Shown one piece after another: positions 45,464-56,741 of a stretch of DNA of 64,000 nucleotides (positions are counted from its first letter, which is position 1; the number at the start of each line of letters is the position of its first letter). Location of the stretch: the NCBI GenBank assembly GCA_036186865.1, contig AP025067.1:13006804-13070803 (forward strand), read 5' to 3'. Under the pieces are notes generated by a model. It saw only the letters and a program-made list of their open reading frames with translations, was not told the DNA's origin and made no database searches. The DNA comes from Eustoma russellianum. Taxonomy: Eukaryota; Streptophyta; Magnoliopsida; Gentianales; Gentianaceae. A program made the position numbers and the translations under genes.

Positions 45464-47356
45464 ATTTTGATTTTTAAGCATGTAACTTTTAGTAAACAAG
45501 AGAGCATGTTCATTCCACATATTTATGACCATATGAACATCCTATTTTGTGAGATAAAGTGAACATAGGAAATTATAAAACAAGTAAAAGAGTAAAAGAT
45601 TAAAAGAAAGTGAAGTATCTTGAGGTGTATAGAGCACCCATACCCCACGGTTTTGGGGTGGGGTGTGACACACCTCACTTGCTTCAACTTGAACTCATTG
45701 TCATGATATGTGTATTATGTATGTTATGTGAAAACCATGTTCTTGTTATTTATGTAATATGTCATGCCTAGGTTATGTTTTAGAATAAGTTTTGGATATT
45801 TTGAAATTACTAATGTTTTTGCTATGATTTTAGGAGAATGGTGCACGGTGGATTCCGAAATATGTTTAAGTGCGAAATTAGTCAAATTAGGGGCTGTTTT
45901 GGGGTCTTAGCCGAAAGCCCAAGAAAAAGAGGACAAAATAGGGATTTAATGATTTATCGGGTGTATTTGAGGGAATAAGTTATGGTATTCGTCAAGATTG
46001 AGTTAAATACGACTAATGAGACTGAATGAACACTTAACGAATTGATGAACTCTCGACTAAAGTATTTTGCATCATATTTCATGTTTTTAAAGAAAAGATG
46101 AAGTTTTTAAAGTTTACAAAAACAAGGAAGATCTCAACTGCATCAAATATGACGTTTTGAAATAAGATTATGTTTTGATGTCATGTTATGAAAAGCATGT
46201 TTTCAAAAAGAAAGTTAAGGCCATGTAACGAACTTATCAACACAACGGATAATTCCAAGACATGTTATGTTTACGTCGTGTCTGACATATTGGCAGCTGT
46301 CATGACACCCGGACTAGGGTGGTGGGTGTCATGGTCATAAGTTATGTTTTGTTATGTTCTGATATGTTCATGTTCGGAGCCGAGTGTAACACCTGGGTTG
46401 GACCTAAGGGATCTAGACATACGTCACCGTTAGTGATATGTACATATGACGTAATACCTTGGTTGGACCAAAGGAAGCCATATTTGTACTTATGACTATT
46501 TGGGGAGATTATTCTGTATGTCTTTGATAAAGTTGTTACTTGGAGATGGCCATCATATGTTATGTCATGTTTTTCATATGTACAAAAGTTCATTTCATGC
46601 ATTTTAACATCATGTTTTATGAAATTTCAAGTTACAAACTAAAGAAGAACTTTAAAGTTGAAGATAAGAAAAATGTTAAATTCATGGGTAGAAAGATGGC
46701 GACTAAGCTAAGATATGAATTTATAGGTTAGGAATGAACATGTTCCGGCTGAACTTTTACGGGACTAGGTAGAATAGATTTGAGTTATGTATGTGATGAT
46801 ATTATAGATGTATTATTTTATCTGTTGCTACATATATTTTATTTATGTGATTTTATATAGATGATGTGTGTGATGTTAATTATTTTCTTAACTCAGACAC
46901 AAAACGTTATTTATGCTATTACTTATGTTTTACCATCATGTCTCATCTTGGTTGATCCGGCATGGCGGCTCTAAGGGATGGACTTGCTAGGTGATTTATA
47001 AATCGCCTAACCGTTGTGTATATATAAATTTTGCAGAGGACAGGATTTGTGAGGTTGAGTACATCGGAGATAAGACGAGAAGAGATGATCAGTGAGCCAG
47101 CGATGTAGGCCTCATGATGATGATCTTTCCTTTTGTCGGATGATTATATCATGGACTTCTAACTTTTGTTGGATTCTGATGTACTCTATGTTGGGATAAT
47201 GTGATGTATCTGCTATGTTAAGTTTTATGCTTCCGCTATATCTGTTTATGTCTCAGATGAGAAGTGTTCATGAATGGCATCGACGCCTTGTACTTTACAT
47301 AGCAGAGTACGGTGGGTGCACCACGCCAAGACCCTAGTCTCGGGCAGGGCGCTACA
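45464..47356 (+). repeat. 3' LTR of gypsy element, right part
   Basis: Collinear with about 36990-38889 of the 5' LTR, ending GGGCAGGGCGCTACA. It is followed by the right CGTAT duplication. Confidence 0.93.
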
Positions 47357-47361
47357 CGTAT

Positions 47362-48420
47362 AAAGATCGGTAGAGAGCCCTTGTACTAGATAAGGTGTTA
47401 CACTTACCTATGGATACATGCATAAGTCATATGGAATCACCCGTCTCGCAGTACGCATTCTTTTGAAATCATGTAGACTTAAAACCTTTCATGCATAAAT
47501 CAGGTTCGTAAACATGTTCCATGGTACAGAAAACATGAGGACAATATGCATGACATGAACTTCTTTTGCTAAGTATCTTCATGGTTATTCTTGATTGGGC
47601 CGAGTTCTTATTGGTGCATAAATGAACACACATGGTATTAATTTAATTAGTTGGATGTACTTCTTGTGCCGTGTAATATCGTACATATGTAATTTAGTTC
47701 CTTTGATTTAGGCATTTGTGGGAATAGCATACTTATATTATACACGTATTAATTAAGAGGTTGCAAATGGTGGTAATAATCATAGTGGGTTGAGTTATAT
47801 CTTTTGGGCCGCCTATCATGACTTAAAGAATTTCCATATTCATAATGTTTGACATTCAAGTTATATTGTGATATCGATTAAACTGATATTAAGACACGTT
47901 TAGCTCCTATTTACATAATATGTCCAAGGTTGCCTTTATTATTGAAGATGGCCGAAAATTGGGCTTAGGGCCGAAAGGCTCTCTTGCTTCCACTTTAACT
48001 TTGCTTATTCTTTTCTTGTAAACTTTCATTGGGCCTTAATTGTCTTAGACATTTATAATTTACGCCAACATTATGGTCTCGTGGAAATTAGTTCATGTTT
48101 AGACTTTGTGAGTCTAAATACCAAAAAGGGCCTCTGGGCCGAAATTGGCATGGTTCAAGGTTGAAAATTTTCACATTATGTTCTTGTGGCACTTATGGCC
48201 ATTTTTCCTTTTTATTGCATGTCATAGTTACAAGATATACTTCAATATTAAATTATGCATTTATTTTACCTATTTTATGCCACCACGGGGAAAAGTATTT
48301 TCAATAAGGCTCTTCTACATAAATAATCAACTTGATGCTAATGTTGGTCATAATGTTTATCACAGACTAATCATGGCATGTTCAAGTCATATTATTCATC
48401 AATGGTGATGTTCACAAAAT
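47362..48420 (-). repeat. Gypsy-family LTR (minus), second segment
   Basis: Continuation of 34189-35320 beyond the gypsy insertion. It includes GTGTTACACTTACC and GGAATCACCCGTCTCG, matching about 57800-57950 in the solo LTR. It ends with AAAAT (48416-48420), the left duplication of the copia element. No gene is seen. Confidence 0.75.
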
Positions 48421-51152
48421 TGTTGGACCGTGCACCTGCAATAAACACCACTAGAGGGGGTGAATAGTGGTTAGCGGAAATTACACTACAACCTTTTGTT
48501 AAAATCCCCTTTGAAAACAGAATCTGAGACCATTTCAGATTCAGAACCTATTTTTCAAAAATTCACAAATAATTGTACAAAAATTCAAAAATTATGAAAC
48601 TTTCCAGAATTGAACTTCAATGAGTTAACAAGACTCTGTCCAAAAAGCAGACACAAATAAGATTGTTTGGCCCTTCAAACAAATAAAAAGATTCCGATGG
48701 TCAATCTGGACAGAATTGGACAGAATGTTGCTGATTTTGCAAAACATGTTTCTCTTTGAATACTCAACCAAAAAGGTTGATCGTTATATCAAAACATTCC
48801 TTAGGATGTGTAGATGAAGTTTCCAAAAGTCCCTGACATTAAACAACTCTTGAAAAATACAGAATTTAAGTTTTCTCAAAACTGGTCAGATTGCAGCCAG
48901 ATTGGAGCAGTTATCTTGCAAAGACTGAAAGACTAACTTTCCCTTGCTCAAATCAATTGATTCTTGTTGCAAATGAAAGCTAACAGTCTGAAGTATAACT
49001 CCACCAAAAATCACGAATTTGGAAAATGTTTAGCTATTTTTTCAAATTGTGAGAAATTGTGTGAAAACTGCAGTCAAAAACGGATAGAAAACAGAAATAA
49101 AGAAACAAGAGGAACACTGAAGATTTATCCTGGTTCGGTCAATGTGACCTACTCCAGTCCCAAGGAACACCTTTCCTTGGATTTCACTATGAAATGAACA
49201 CCTTACAACAAGAGCCAAGCTTGATCCTTGGGTTATACACCAACCCTACTCAAGACTTGGATAATCACCTTCTAAGCAACACCTAGTTGCAACACCTCTA
49301 CAACCTGTTGATGTAGCCTTATAAAGATGGCTAATCAATCTTACAAATGAAGCTCAAGAGGTTTGTAGCTCACCACAATACAACAAGAACACCTTTGCTA
49401 CAATGAACAAAACAATAACAAGAAGAAGATGAACATGAAAGCTTAGACAATTCAACAAATGCTTGTGAGCTTCAAGTGTGTTTCATCTTCTTCACCATTG
49501 CCTCTATTTATAGTGTGATTTGATCCTTGTAGATAAGAATGCACATGTGTCACCATCTTCATCACCAACTCCAAATGTCTTCTCATCATTGGTTGGCTTT
49601 GTACACTTGGCAAAATAAAACACAATGATTGGTCCACCTTGGCATCAACTTGTTGGCCGAAAATTCCACTTGGAATTGTCTTGAATTATCCTTAGCAAGA
49701 ATAGATAATATGGAGAAGATAAATGCACCAAGATAACCTCAACTCCTTGCTTGAGAATAGGCATGTGAGCTTGAACATTTCAAACTTAAAATTCAGCTTC
49801 AAAGAAGAGTAGTAGCCGTTGGCTACCAAGTTTTTTTCCCAAAAATATATTTTGAATTTTTCTTAATAAATTAAGAAAGGATAATACCACCAAATTATCC
49901 TCAATTTCAAGCACCATAATAGGACATGTGAGAGCTCCATAAAAATCTTCTCAAAAACACCCAAGAAACCATATAGCCGTTGGGTTTAAAATGAGAATTT
50001 CCAAGTTGGCATTTTTGCCAACTAGCTCCTTTTTGGTTGGCCCACTTGTCTCCAACTCATAAAATGAATAATGCATCATTCTCAACTTCAAACTCACGTT
50101 TTTCAACATATATATAAGTGTAGCAACTCAGATTTTTGAAGAAGAAATAAATAGATAACAATTGACAAGATTATGTCAGCGTGTAACACCGAAATTCCCC
50201 AATATTTCTTCTTATATGTTGAGAACATTTCCACACCTTTGACACCTTTAATATCTCTGAATAATGATGATAAATGTTCTCTTATAACATATATAAGAGG
50301 GTCTTCAAGAAAAAATAGAATGTGACATCTCAAATCGTCACATATCCAGCTATAGTCAATAATATCATCGGTTGAGAGAATAAGATATAAGATCACCATT
50401 TTATCTTCAAAATAATAATAACACAGCTCCAAAATGAAGATAATAATATGCTCAAGAGATTCCTTGAGTCAAAATACCAAAAATACCCTTGGGGGTGAAA
50501 TGACCAAAATACCCCTGGTGTGAGAAAACTCCAGAAATGACCCCGATGGTCATAAATACTCATGATATCACCTTTGTCATGATAACTATAAGATAACAAT
50601 ATGTACTTGACGTATTTCCACCATATGATGTTCCTACAAAACTCAAAATACCAATTTTGCCCTTTTTGGTAAGTTGTAGAAACTTCCAAGGCATGTTAGT
50701 CACAAGACAATAATAATCACCAAAAACACATAATAATCACATAATGAGCATGTATAAATCATGTACAAATGAAAACAATCATTTTATCACATTTTAGAAA
50801 AATATTTCTAAAAATTATAGACATCGATCGATCGAAGTGCCTTAGCTTCAGAGATCGACGTCTCACAGAACCACATCGATCGATCGAAGTGAGGGTTCGA
50901 TGTACATCGATCGATCGATGTGTCTCAGGTTTAGAGATTGATGTCTCACAGAAAGGTCTCAAACTTTTCTGCCTTACATAGATCGATCGATGTGAGAGAT
51001 CTATGTACATAGATCGATCGATGTGCAAGAACCAGAGAGATCGATGTCAACTTTTTCAACTTTTAATAACATATAACACCATGTGTGACATTTTTAAGCA
51101 CTTAACACTTAAAATCATGGCTTTGAAAATTATCCAAGCATATTTCTCAACA
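48421..51152 (-). repeat. 3' LTR of copia element
   Basis: 2,732 bp, TG...CA ends, collinear with 61207-63949. In LTR sense it begins TGTTGAGAAATATG and ends GGTCCAACA. It contains the ATCGATCG palindrome cluster. A frame at 49452-49637 is identical in the other LTR (62241-62426), which reflects LTR identity rather than coding. Confidence 0.95.
50818..51050. repeat. ATCGATCGATCGA palindrome cluster in 3' LTR
   Basis: Four or more self-complementary ATCGATCGAT units and degenerate GATCGATGT/GATCGACGT copies, spaced about 30-60 bp, with shared TCTCACAGA linkers. They lie about 100-335 bp from the sense start of the LTR (U3 side), so a transcription-control role is possible but unproven. Confidence 0.75.
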
Positions 51153-51390
51153 TTCTCCCCCTTTTGGATGATTTTCAAAATAACTCAACATGATTTTAAT
51201 GTTACAACTTATAACCAAAGATTTAAACAAATGTTTTCAACTTTTCTTTTAAATAGTATGTTGCTCCCCCTCAACTCATACTCTCCCCCTTAACCTATGC
51301 TCCAAAATTTATACCAATTAAAACTTATCATATGATTCATCATGACTTACCAACTAAAATCCATGACTTATTCTATCTCCCCCTTTATTT
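51153..51390 (-). other. Polypurine tracts of copia element (four)
   Basis: On the minus strand AAAAGGGGGAGAA (51166-51154) lies directly before the LTR start and is the functional-looking tract. Similar GGGGGAG runs occur near 51265, 51290 and 51383. Repeated polypurine tracts are, from memory, a feature of SIRE-like elements. Confidence 0.75.
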
Positions 51391-52039
51391 TGCAAATCAT
51401 GCAAAAGATAGAACTCCGCAATGGTATCGTAAGTCATCATTCCTAATTTGGCTCGTAAGTTTTCAAAAGTGGCTTGATTAAGGGGTTTGGTAAAGATGTC
51501 AGCAATTTGGTGATCAGTTCTTATATGGTTTATCACTATATCCTCATTTTGAACATGATCGCGAAGAAAGTGGTATCGCACCTCAATGTGTTTGGCCTTA
51601 GAATGAAGCACCGGATTCCGAGAAAGATTGATTGCACTTGTGCTATCGCAGAAAATTGAAATCTTAGTCATTATAATGCCAAAATCACTAAGTTGTTGTT
51701 TAAGCCAAAGTATTTGGGTAGTACATAAACTCAAAGCGATATACTCGGCTTCAGTGGTAGAAAGAGCTACACTAGCTTGCTTTTTAGAAAACCAAGAGAT
51801 AAATTGGTTCCTATGAATTGACATGTACCGCTAGTGGATTTTCTATCTAACTTGCAACCATTATAATCAGCATCACTATATGCGTGTAATTCCAACTTAG
51901 CATTTCTATCTTACCACAGTCCTAAGTGAGGAGTATGCTTAAGATATCTAAAGATATTTTTCACTGCATTGTAATGTGATACCTTAGGACAAGATTGAAA
52001 CCTAGCACACATACACACACTAAACATAATATCAGGTCT
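51354..52039 (-). pseudogene. Copia RNase H domain, broken
   Basis: The segment 51970-51825 (KHTPHLGLW, YSDADYNGCKLDRKSTSGT) is in the RT frame with TAA codons at its start (52040) and after LGLW. A frameshift near 51820 then leads to 51824-51354 (SWFSKKQASVALSTTEAEY, FCDSTSAINLSRNPVLHSK, TKHIE-like, HIRTDHQIADIFTKPL). These are the standard copia RNase H blocks with their acidic residues. It ends before the polypurine tracts. Confidence 0.88.
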
Positions 52040-52897
52040 TTATGCAGTTAAGTATGACAATGAGCCAATCATAGACCTATAAAGTGTGTCATCAAAAGGT
52101 TTACTATTTTCATCCTTATCAAGTTTGGTACTAACACTCATGGGGGTAGTTGTAGGTTTCAACTCTTCAAAGCCAAACTTCTTAATCATATCATTGACAT
52201 ACTTAAGTTGGCTAATGTGAATTCCTTGAGGGGTTTGTTTGATTTGAAGTCCTAAGAAATAATTCAACTCTCCTACCATTGACATTTCAAACTCTGACTT
52301 CATACATTCTTCGAAGTCTTTTACTAAAGTAGGGCTGGTTGAACCAAAGATTATATCATCTACGTATATTTGAACTATTAACAAATCATTACCTTTTCTT
52401 CTTAGGAATAATGTGTTGTCGATGGTCCCCCTTTGATAATTATTTGCAATAAGAAAGTTTGCAAATCTATCATACCAAGCTCTTGGAGCTTGTTTTAAAC
52501 CATATAGAGCTTTCTTAAGCTTATACACATGGTTAGGATTCTTTGGATCTTCGAATCCAGGGGGTTGCTTGACAAACACCTCTTCTTGGATGTATCCATT
52601 CAAGAAAGCACTCTTGACATCCATTTGGAAGAGTTTAATGTTACTTAGACTTGCAATCGCAAGTAACAATCTAATTGCTTCTAGTCGTGCAACGGGTGCA
52701 AAGGTTTCTTCATAATCTATTCCTTCTTGTTGATTGTAACCTTGTGCGGCTAGTCTAGCCTTATTTCTTGTAATGTTTCCTTGTTCGTTCATCTTATTCC
52801 TAAACGCCCATTTTGTTCCTATTATTGACTTGTTTTCGGGTTTAGGTACTAAGTCCCACACATTGTTTCCTATGAATTGATTTAATTCCTCATGCAT
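52040..52897 (-). pseudogene. Copia reverse transcriptase domain
   Basis: A continuous 285-codon frame with the copia RT blocks: TKWAFRNKMNEQGNI, RLAAQGYNQQEGIDYEETFA, MDVKSAFLNGYIQEEVFVKQ, LYGLKQAPRAWYDRF and the catalytic YVDD in VQIYVDDIIFGS. The domain is undamaged within itself but bounded by stops, TGA at 52907 (Trp expected in DIS/WIDAMHEE) and TAA at 52040. It lies in the same frame as integrase. Confidence 0.92.
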
Positions 52898-52906
52898 AGC
52901 ATCTAT

Positions 52907-54645
52907 TCAAGATATATCACCTAAGGCTTCCTTTACATTCTTAGGTTCTAAGTGTGAGATTAAGCTATGTCCTTGAAGTTGACTTATATTTCTACGCGTC
53001 CTAACCCCAACACTTGGATCCACAATAATTAATTCTTTAGGGTGCCACCAATTCCTAAATTGATTATGTTCACCCTCATCTTGTTCAAATGTTTCATTAG
53101 TGTGAACATTATCATAGGTAATTGGATCATTAGTTACATTATCTTCCAATTGCAAAGTTTCTTCATTTATATCATCTAAGGGTTCATGCATGTCTTGTTC
53201 AGGGGGAGTTGGTTCTAGATGATCAAGTACAGGCTCAAGTATTATATCATCATCAAACATATTTTCAACATTTGTTTCTTGTTTATGTTGATGTTTATCA
53301 CTACTATATATATATTCAACATTTGTTTCAACATTTGTTTCTTGTTCATTGAATTTCACATGTATATATTCAATTATTTTTCTAGATGCATGATTATAAC
53401 ACCTATATGCTCTTGAGTTAGTAGAATAATCAACAAATATGCATTCAATAGACTTTTGTTCAAACTTATCTAGATTATCCTTAGTGTTTAGCACAAAACA
53501 TTTACATCCAAATACTTTAAGATAATCTATTTTAGGTTGTCTATTGTTTAGCAATTCATAAGGCGGTTTATTTAATTTCTTTCTAATAGTAAGCCTATTT
53601 ATAATATAGCATGCACAACTAACAGCTTCAGCCCATAAATATTTAGGTAACTTATTTTCACAAAGCATCGTCCTAGCAACTTCTTGAATCGTTCTATTTT
53701 TACGTTCAACAACTCCATTTAGTTGTGGTGTTCTAGGTGGTGAAAATTCATGTTTGATTCCATATAGTTCGCAAAATTTGATTACGTCTTTGTTTTTAAA
53801 TTCTCCACCTCTATCACTTCTAATCCTTTTAACATTTTCTTCATAAATGTTTTCAAGTTGCTTAATAAGGGTTTCGATTGCTAATGGAGCATCGTCTTTG
53901 TGTGTTAAGAACAATGTCCATGTGTAGCGTGAGTAATCATCTACTATGACACACACATAGTAGTGTCCACCTAGACTTTTTGTCCTACTTGGACCAAATA
54001 AGTCTAAGTGAAGCAATTCTAGTACATGACTAGTACTCACTTCATGTTTCGGTTTTAAGGTTTCTTTAATGTGTTTTCCCTTAATACATGTTTCACACAT
54101 TTGAAAATTATCTAACTTAGGCATTCCTCTAATTAAATTCTTCTTAGACAATTTCTTAATGGTTGAAATTCCTATATGGCCTAATCTTCTGTGCCATAAA
54201 TTTACATCTAAATCATGTGATATTAGACACTTAACCTTAGCATCTAACATGTTATCTAAGGTAAGGGTATAAATATTTCCATCTCTATTTCCTTTTAAAA
54301 CCGTTTCTCCTTTTTCATTTATTATATAACAAGAATTAGGAAAAAAGGAGACATTATAACCACAATCTATAAGTTGAGAAATACTAAGTAAATTATAAGA
54401 TAGATTGTTTACTAATAACACATTTCGTATTTGAAATGTGTTAGGGTCCCCAATTGTTCTTTTTCCAACAACTTGTCATTTGTTGTTGTCACCGAATGTC
54501 ACTTTTCCTCCATTTTTGATATGTTCCAATTCAATGAATAGTTTGGGGTTCCCCGTCATATGCCTCGAACATCCACTATCTAAAAACCATTTGGTTCTTA
54601 GATTCTTTGACTTTGCCTCCTTCTTGCATTCCTTGCGTTTTTCCT
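52907..54645 (-). pseudogene. Copia protease and integrase
   Basis: Protease is marked by WFLDSGCSRHMTG (about 54590-54550). A stop follows after FGDNN, before QVVGKRT. From 54421 the frame is open for 504 codons. It holds the integrase HHCC finger (LWHRRLGHIG ... MCETCIKGKH), the catalytic core with Asp (HLDLFGP), Asp (VIVDDYSRYTW) and Glu (PQLNGVVERKNRTIQE), and the C-terminal extension rich in acidic residues. The frame ends in TGA at 52907, where relatives have Trp. By family it cleaves the polyprotein and inserts the cDNA. Confidence 0.92.
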
Positions 54646-54673
54646 ACAATTGAGACAAAGTTTTAGGTACCCT

Positions 54674-56741
54674 TTATTTGGGTCCTTGAATGTTAGGGGC
54701 ACTATTCTTGTTTAGATAACCCTTAGGTATCCAAACTTGAATATACCTTCTAGGCACATTTTTAGCGTTGTTATAACTTGGAAAATAAGAAGAATTAGCA
54801 TATACATGATCATTCCACATAAGTGAAGATGCATTGTTATACATGTTGCGCCATGGTTGATAATCATTATAGGATGGCCGAATTTTATAATGTGCATAAG
54901 GCATGCGATTTTGTTTCTTGAATGGCGCAGTATAAGTGTGTTCATAGGCATTCCTATAAGACTTATAAGAGTGTTTTCTATACTTAGGTTCATAATAAGT
55001 TGTATGCATTTTATTATGTCTCGTTGCATTTGCATACATATAGGCATAATTTTTAGGTTGTCTAGATGCAAAGTTTGGCCTAGATGTATAGTTATGCGTG
55101 TGTGTTTTTATGGTTGCATGCTGCATCTTTATCTTTGAATAAGAAGAAGAAGGAGTACAAGAAGATTTAGCAGGCAAGTTTGTTTTTATAACTTTATAAG
55201 GTTGTTTCGTAGTTGATGATACAAACTTAGTCTTTTTATCTAATTTGTCATCTTCTTCTTTATATCCCAATCCAGTTTTATCATTTCCATACTTTTGTGA
55301 TGATATAAGTGAATCTAACATATTTGCACCAGATTTAAATTGTTCTATCATTTTTTCTAAGGTAAATTTAGAAGACTTAAGTTGCACTATTTCATTTTCA
55401 CAACTTTCTAACTTGGATTTTAATATTTTATTTTTCATTTGTAATTTTTGTTCATCTTTTCTATATGATTCAATTTTATTCTCTAAAGAATCAAGAGTAT
55501 TAGAAGACTCTTGTTTAAGAGATTCTAATTGATCGGAAAATTCCAAGTTGGACGTCTTCAACTTGTCATTTTCTTCAACTAGTTTCTTCTTTTCTTTAGA
55601 GAGCCTCTTACAGTGAGCATGCATTCTTAGGAATTCTTCATACATTTCATCAAATGTCATGTCACTATCAGAATCACTATCAGAAGAAGAACATACCTCG
55701 TTGGATACGAAGCAGACTTGAGCTTCCTCAGTTTAGGATTCTGAGTCGGATGAGTCGCTCTATGTGCTCACCTTCATTGCTCGTTTCCTTTTTCTTGCCT
55801 TAGACTCCTTTGTCTTTGTCGTTTGAGCCTCCTTGTCCTTGGCTTGTTTATTATTGTTGTTATTACTATTATTTTTCTTTGTGGGATAGTCGTATGAAAT
55901 ATGTCCTTTTTGACCGCATTCATAACACTTTAATTCTTTATTATACCATTTGTTTGTGTTATTCTTCCTAGGTTGAGAAGAAGAAGAAGAAGAGGAATTA
56001 CGTTGTCTATTCCTATTTGGACGTTTGAAAAACTTTCTAATTTTTCTAGCTATCAATATCAAGTAATCGTCTAATTCAGTATCACTATTACTATCATCGT
56101 AACTAGCATGTGTTACGGTTGTTTTGAAAGCTATTGACTTACCGGATGACTTAGATGATTCAGACTTTCGTTGGTTCAGTTTTACCTCATAGACTTTAAG
56201 AGACCCGATCAATTCATCTATTTTAGTGATTGACTTTGTCTCCTCGATTGCAGTCACCTTTGGATCTCATTCAGCAGGAAGGCTTCGTAGCACCTTTTGA
56301 ACCCTTTCACTGTTTGAAAATGACTTCCCTAGAGCTTCAAGGGCATTGAAAATATTAGTAATCCTTAAATCCATAGATGTTATGGATTCGTTTGGCAACA
56401 TTTTGAAAGTCTCTAATTCAGTCATAAGCATGTTTATTTTTGACTCTTTAACACCACTTGTACCTTCATGCTTTAATACAAGTGATTTTCATATGTCGTG
56501 TACGCTTGTGCAATTTGACACAAATCCTGCTTCAGAAGTTGTAAGTCCATTCAAAAGTAATTGCATAGCTTTAGCATTCGTGGACATTTTCTTTTTATCA
56601 TCCGATGACCATTCACTTTTATATTTTTCAACCTCTTGAGTGACTCCACTAACTTGTACAACTTTCATTGGAATGTATGGCCCATCTTCAACTATAGACC
56701 ATAAATCGATGTCTATAGCCATTAAGAATAGCCTCATTCTT
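54674..56741 (-). pseudogene. Copia gag, main part (knuckle and coiled coil)
   Basis: It continues from the split N-terminus at RLFLMAIDIDLWSIVEDG and runs in one frame with nonsense codons at 56489 and 56267 (both TGA where Trp is expected: HDI/WKSL and PAE/WDPK) and 55760 (TAG, Trp-like). The UBN2/gag region is followed by a knuckle, CYECGQKGHISYDY, whose last Cys is Tyr. Next come Lys/Asn-rich sequence, a long heptad-like coiled coil (about 55650-55330: EEFLRMHAHCKRLSKEKKKL ...) and a basic Tyr/His/Asn-rich tail ending at 54674. The long coiled coil is typical of SIRE-like gag. Confidence 0.88.

Larger units (their letters stand above)
35321..47356 (+). mobile_element. Gag-only gypsy-type LTR retrotransposon, TSD CGTAT
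   Basis: This complete element has 5-bp target duplications CGTAT (35316-35320 and 47357-47361). The order is 5' LTR (35321-38889, 3,569 bp), primer site, internal region of only 1.84 kb with a gag-like pseudogene, polypurine tract, and 3' LTR (40729-47356, 3,563 bp once a nested solo LTR and its duplication are removed). There is no protease, RT, RNase H or integrase, so it must have moved with enzymes from a relative. The structure matches the class called TR-GAG (terminal repeats with GAG). The long LTRs exceed the internal part, as in large non-autonomous plant elements. Confidence 0.93.

Noticed and set aside
49452..49637. 61-codon frame identical at 62241-62426
   Set aside because: Same reason: two LTRs of the copia element.
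50818..51050. Possible CRISPR-like array of ATCGATCG repeats
   Set aside because: The repeats are short palindromes with irregular linkers inside a plant LTR; there is no spacer-like pattern and no cas genes.
51153..51353. Envelope-like ORF between RNase H and the copia 3' LTR, as in some SIRE elements
   Set aside because: Only about 200 bp of non-coding sequence with polypurine tracts is present.
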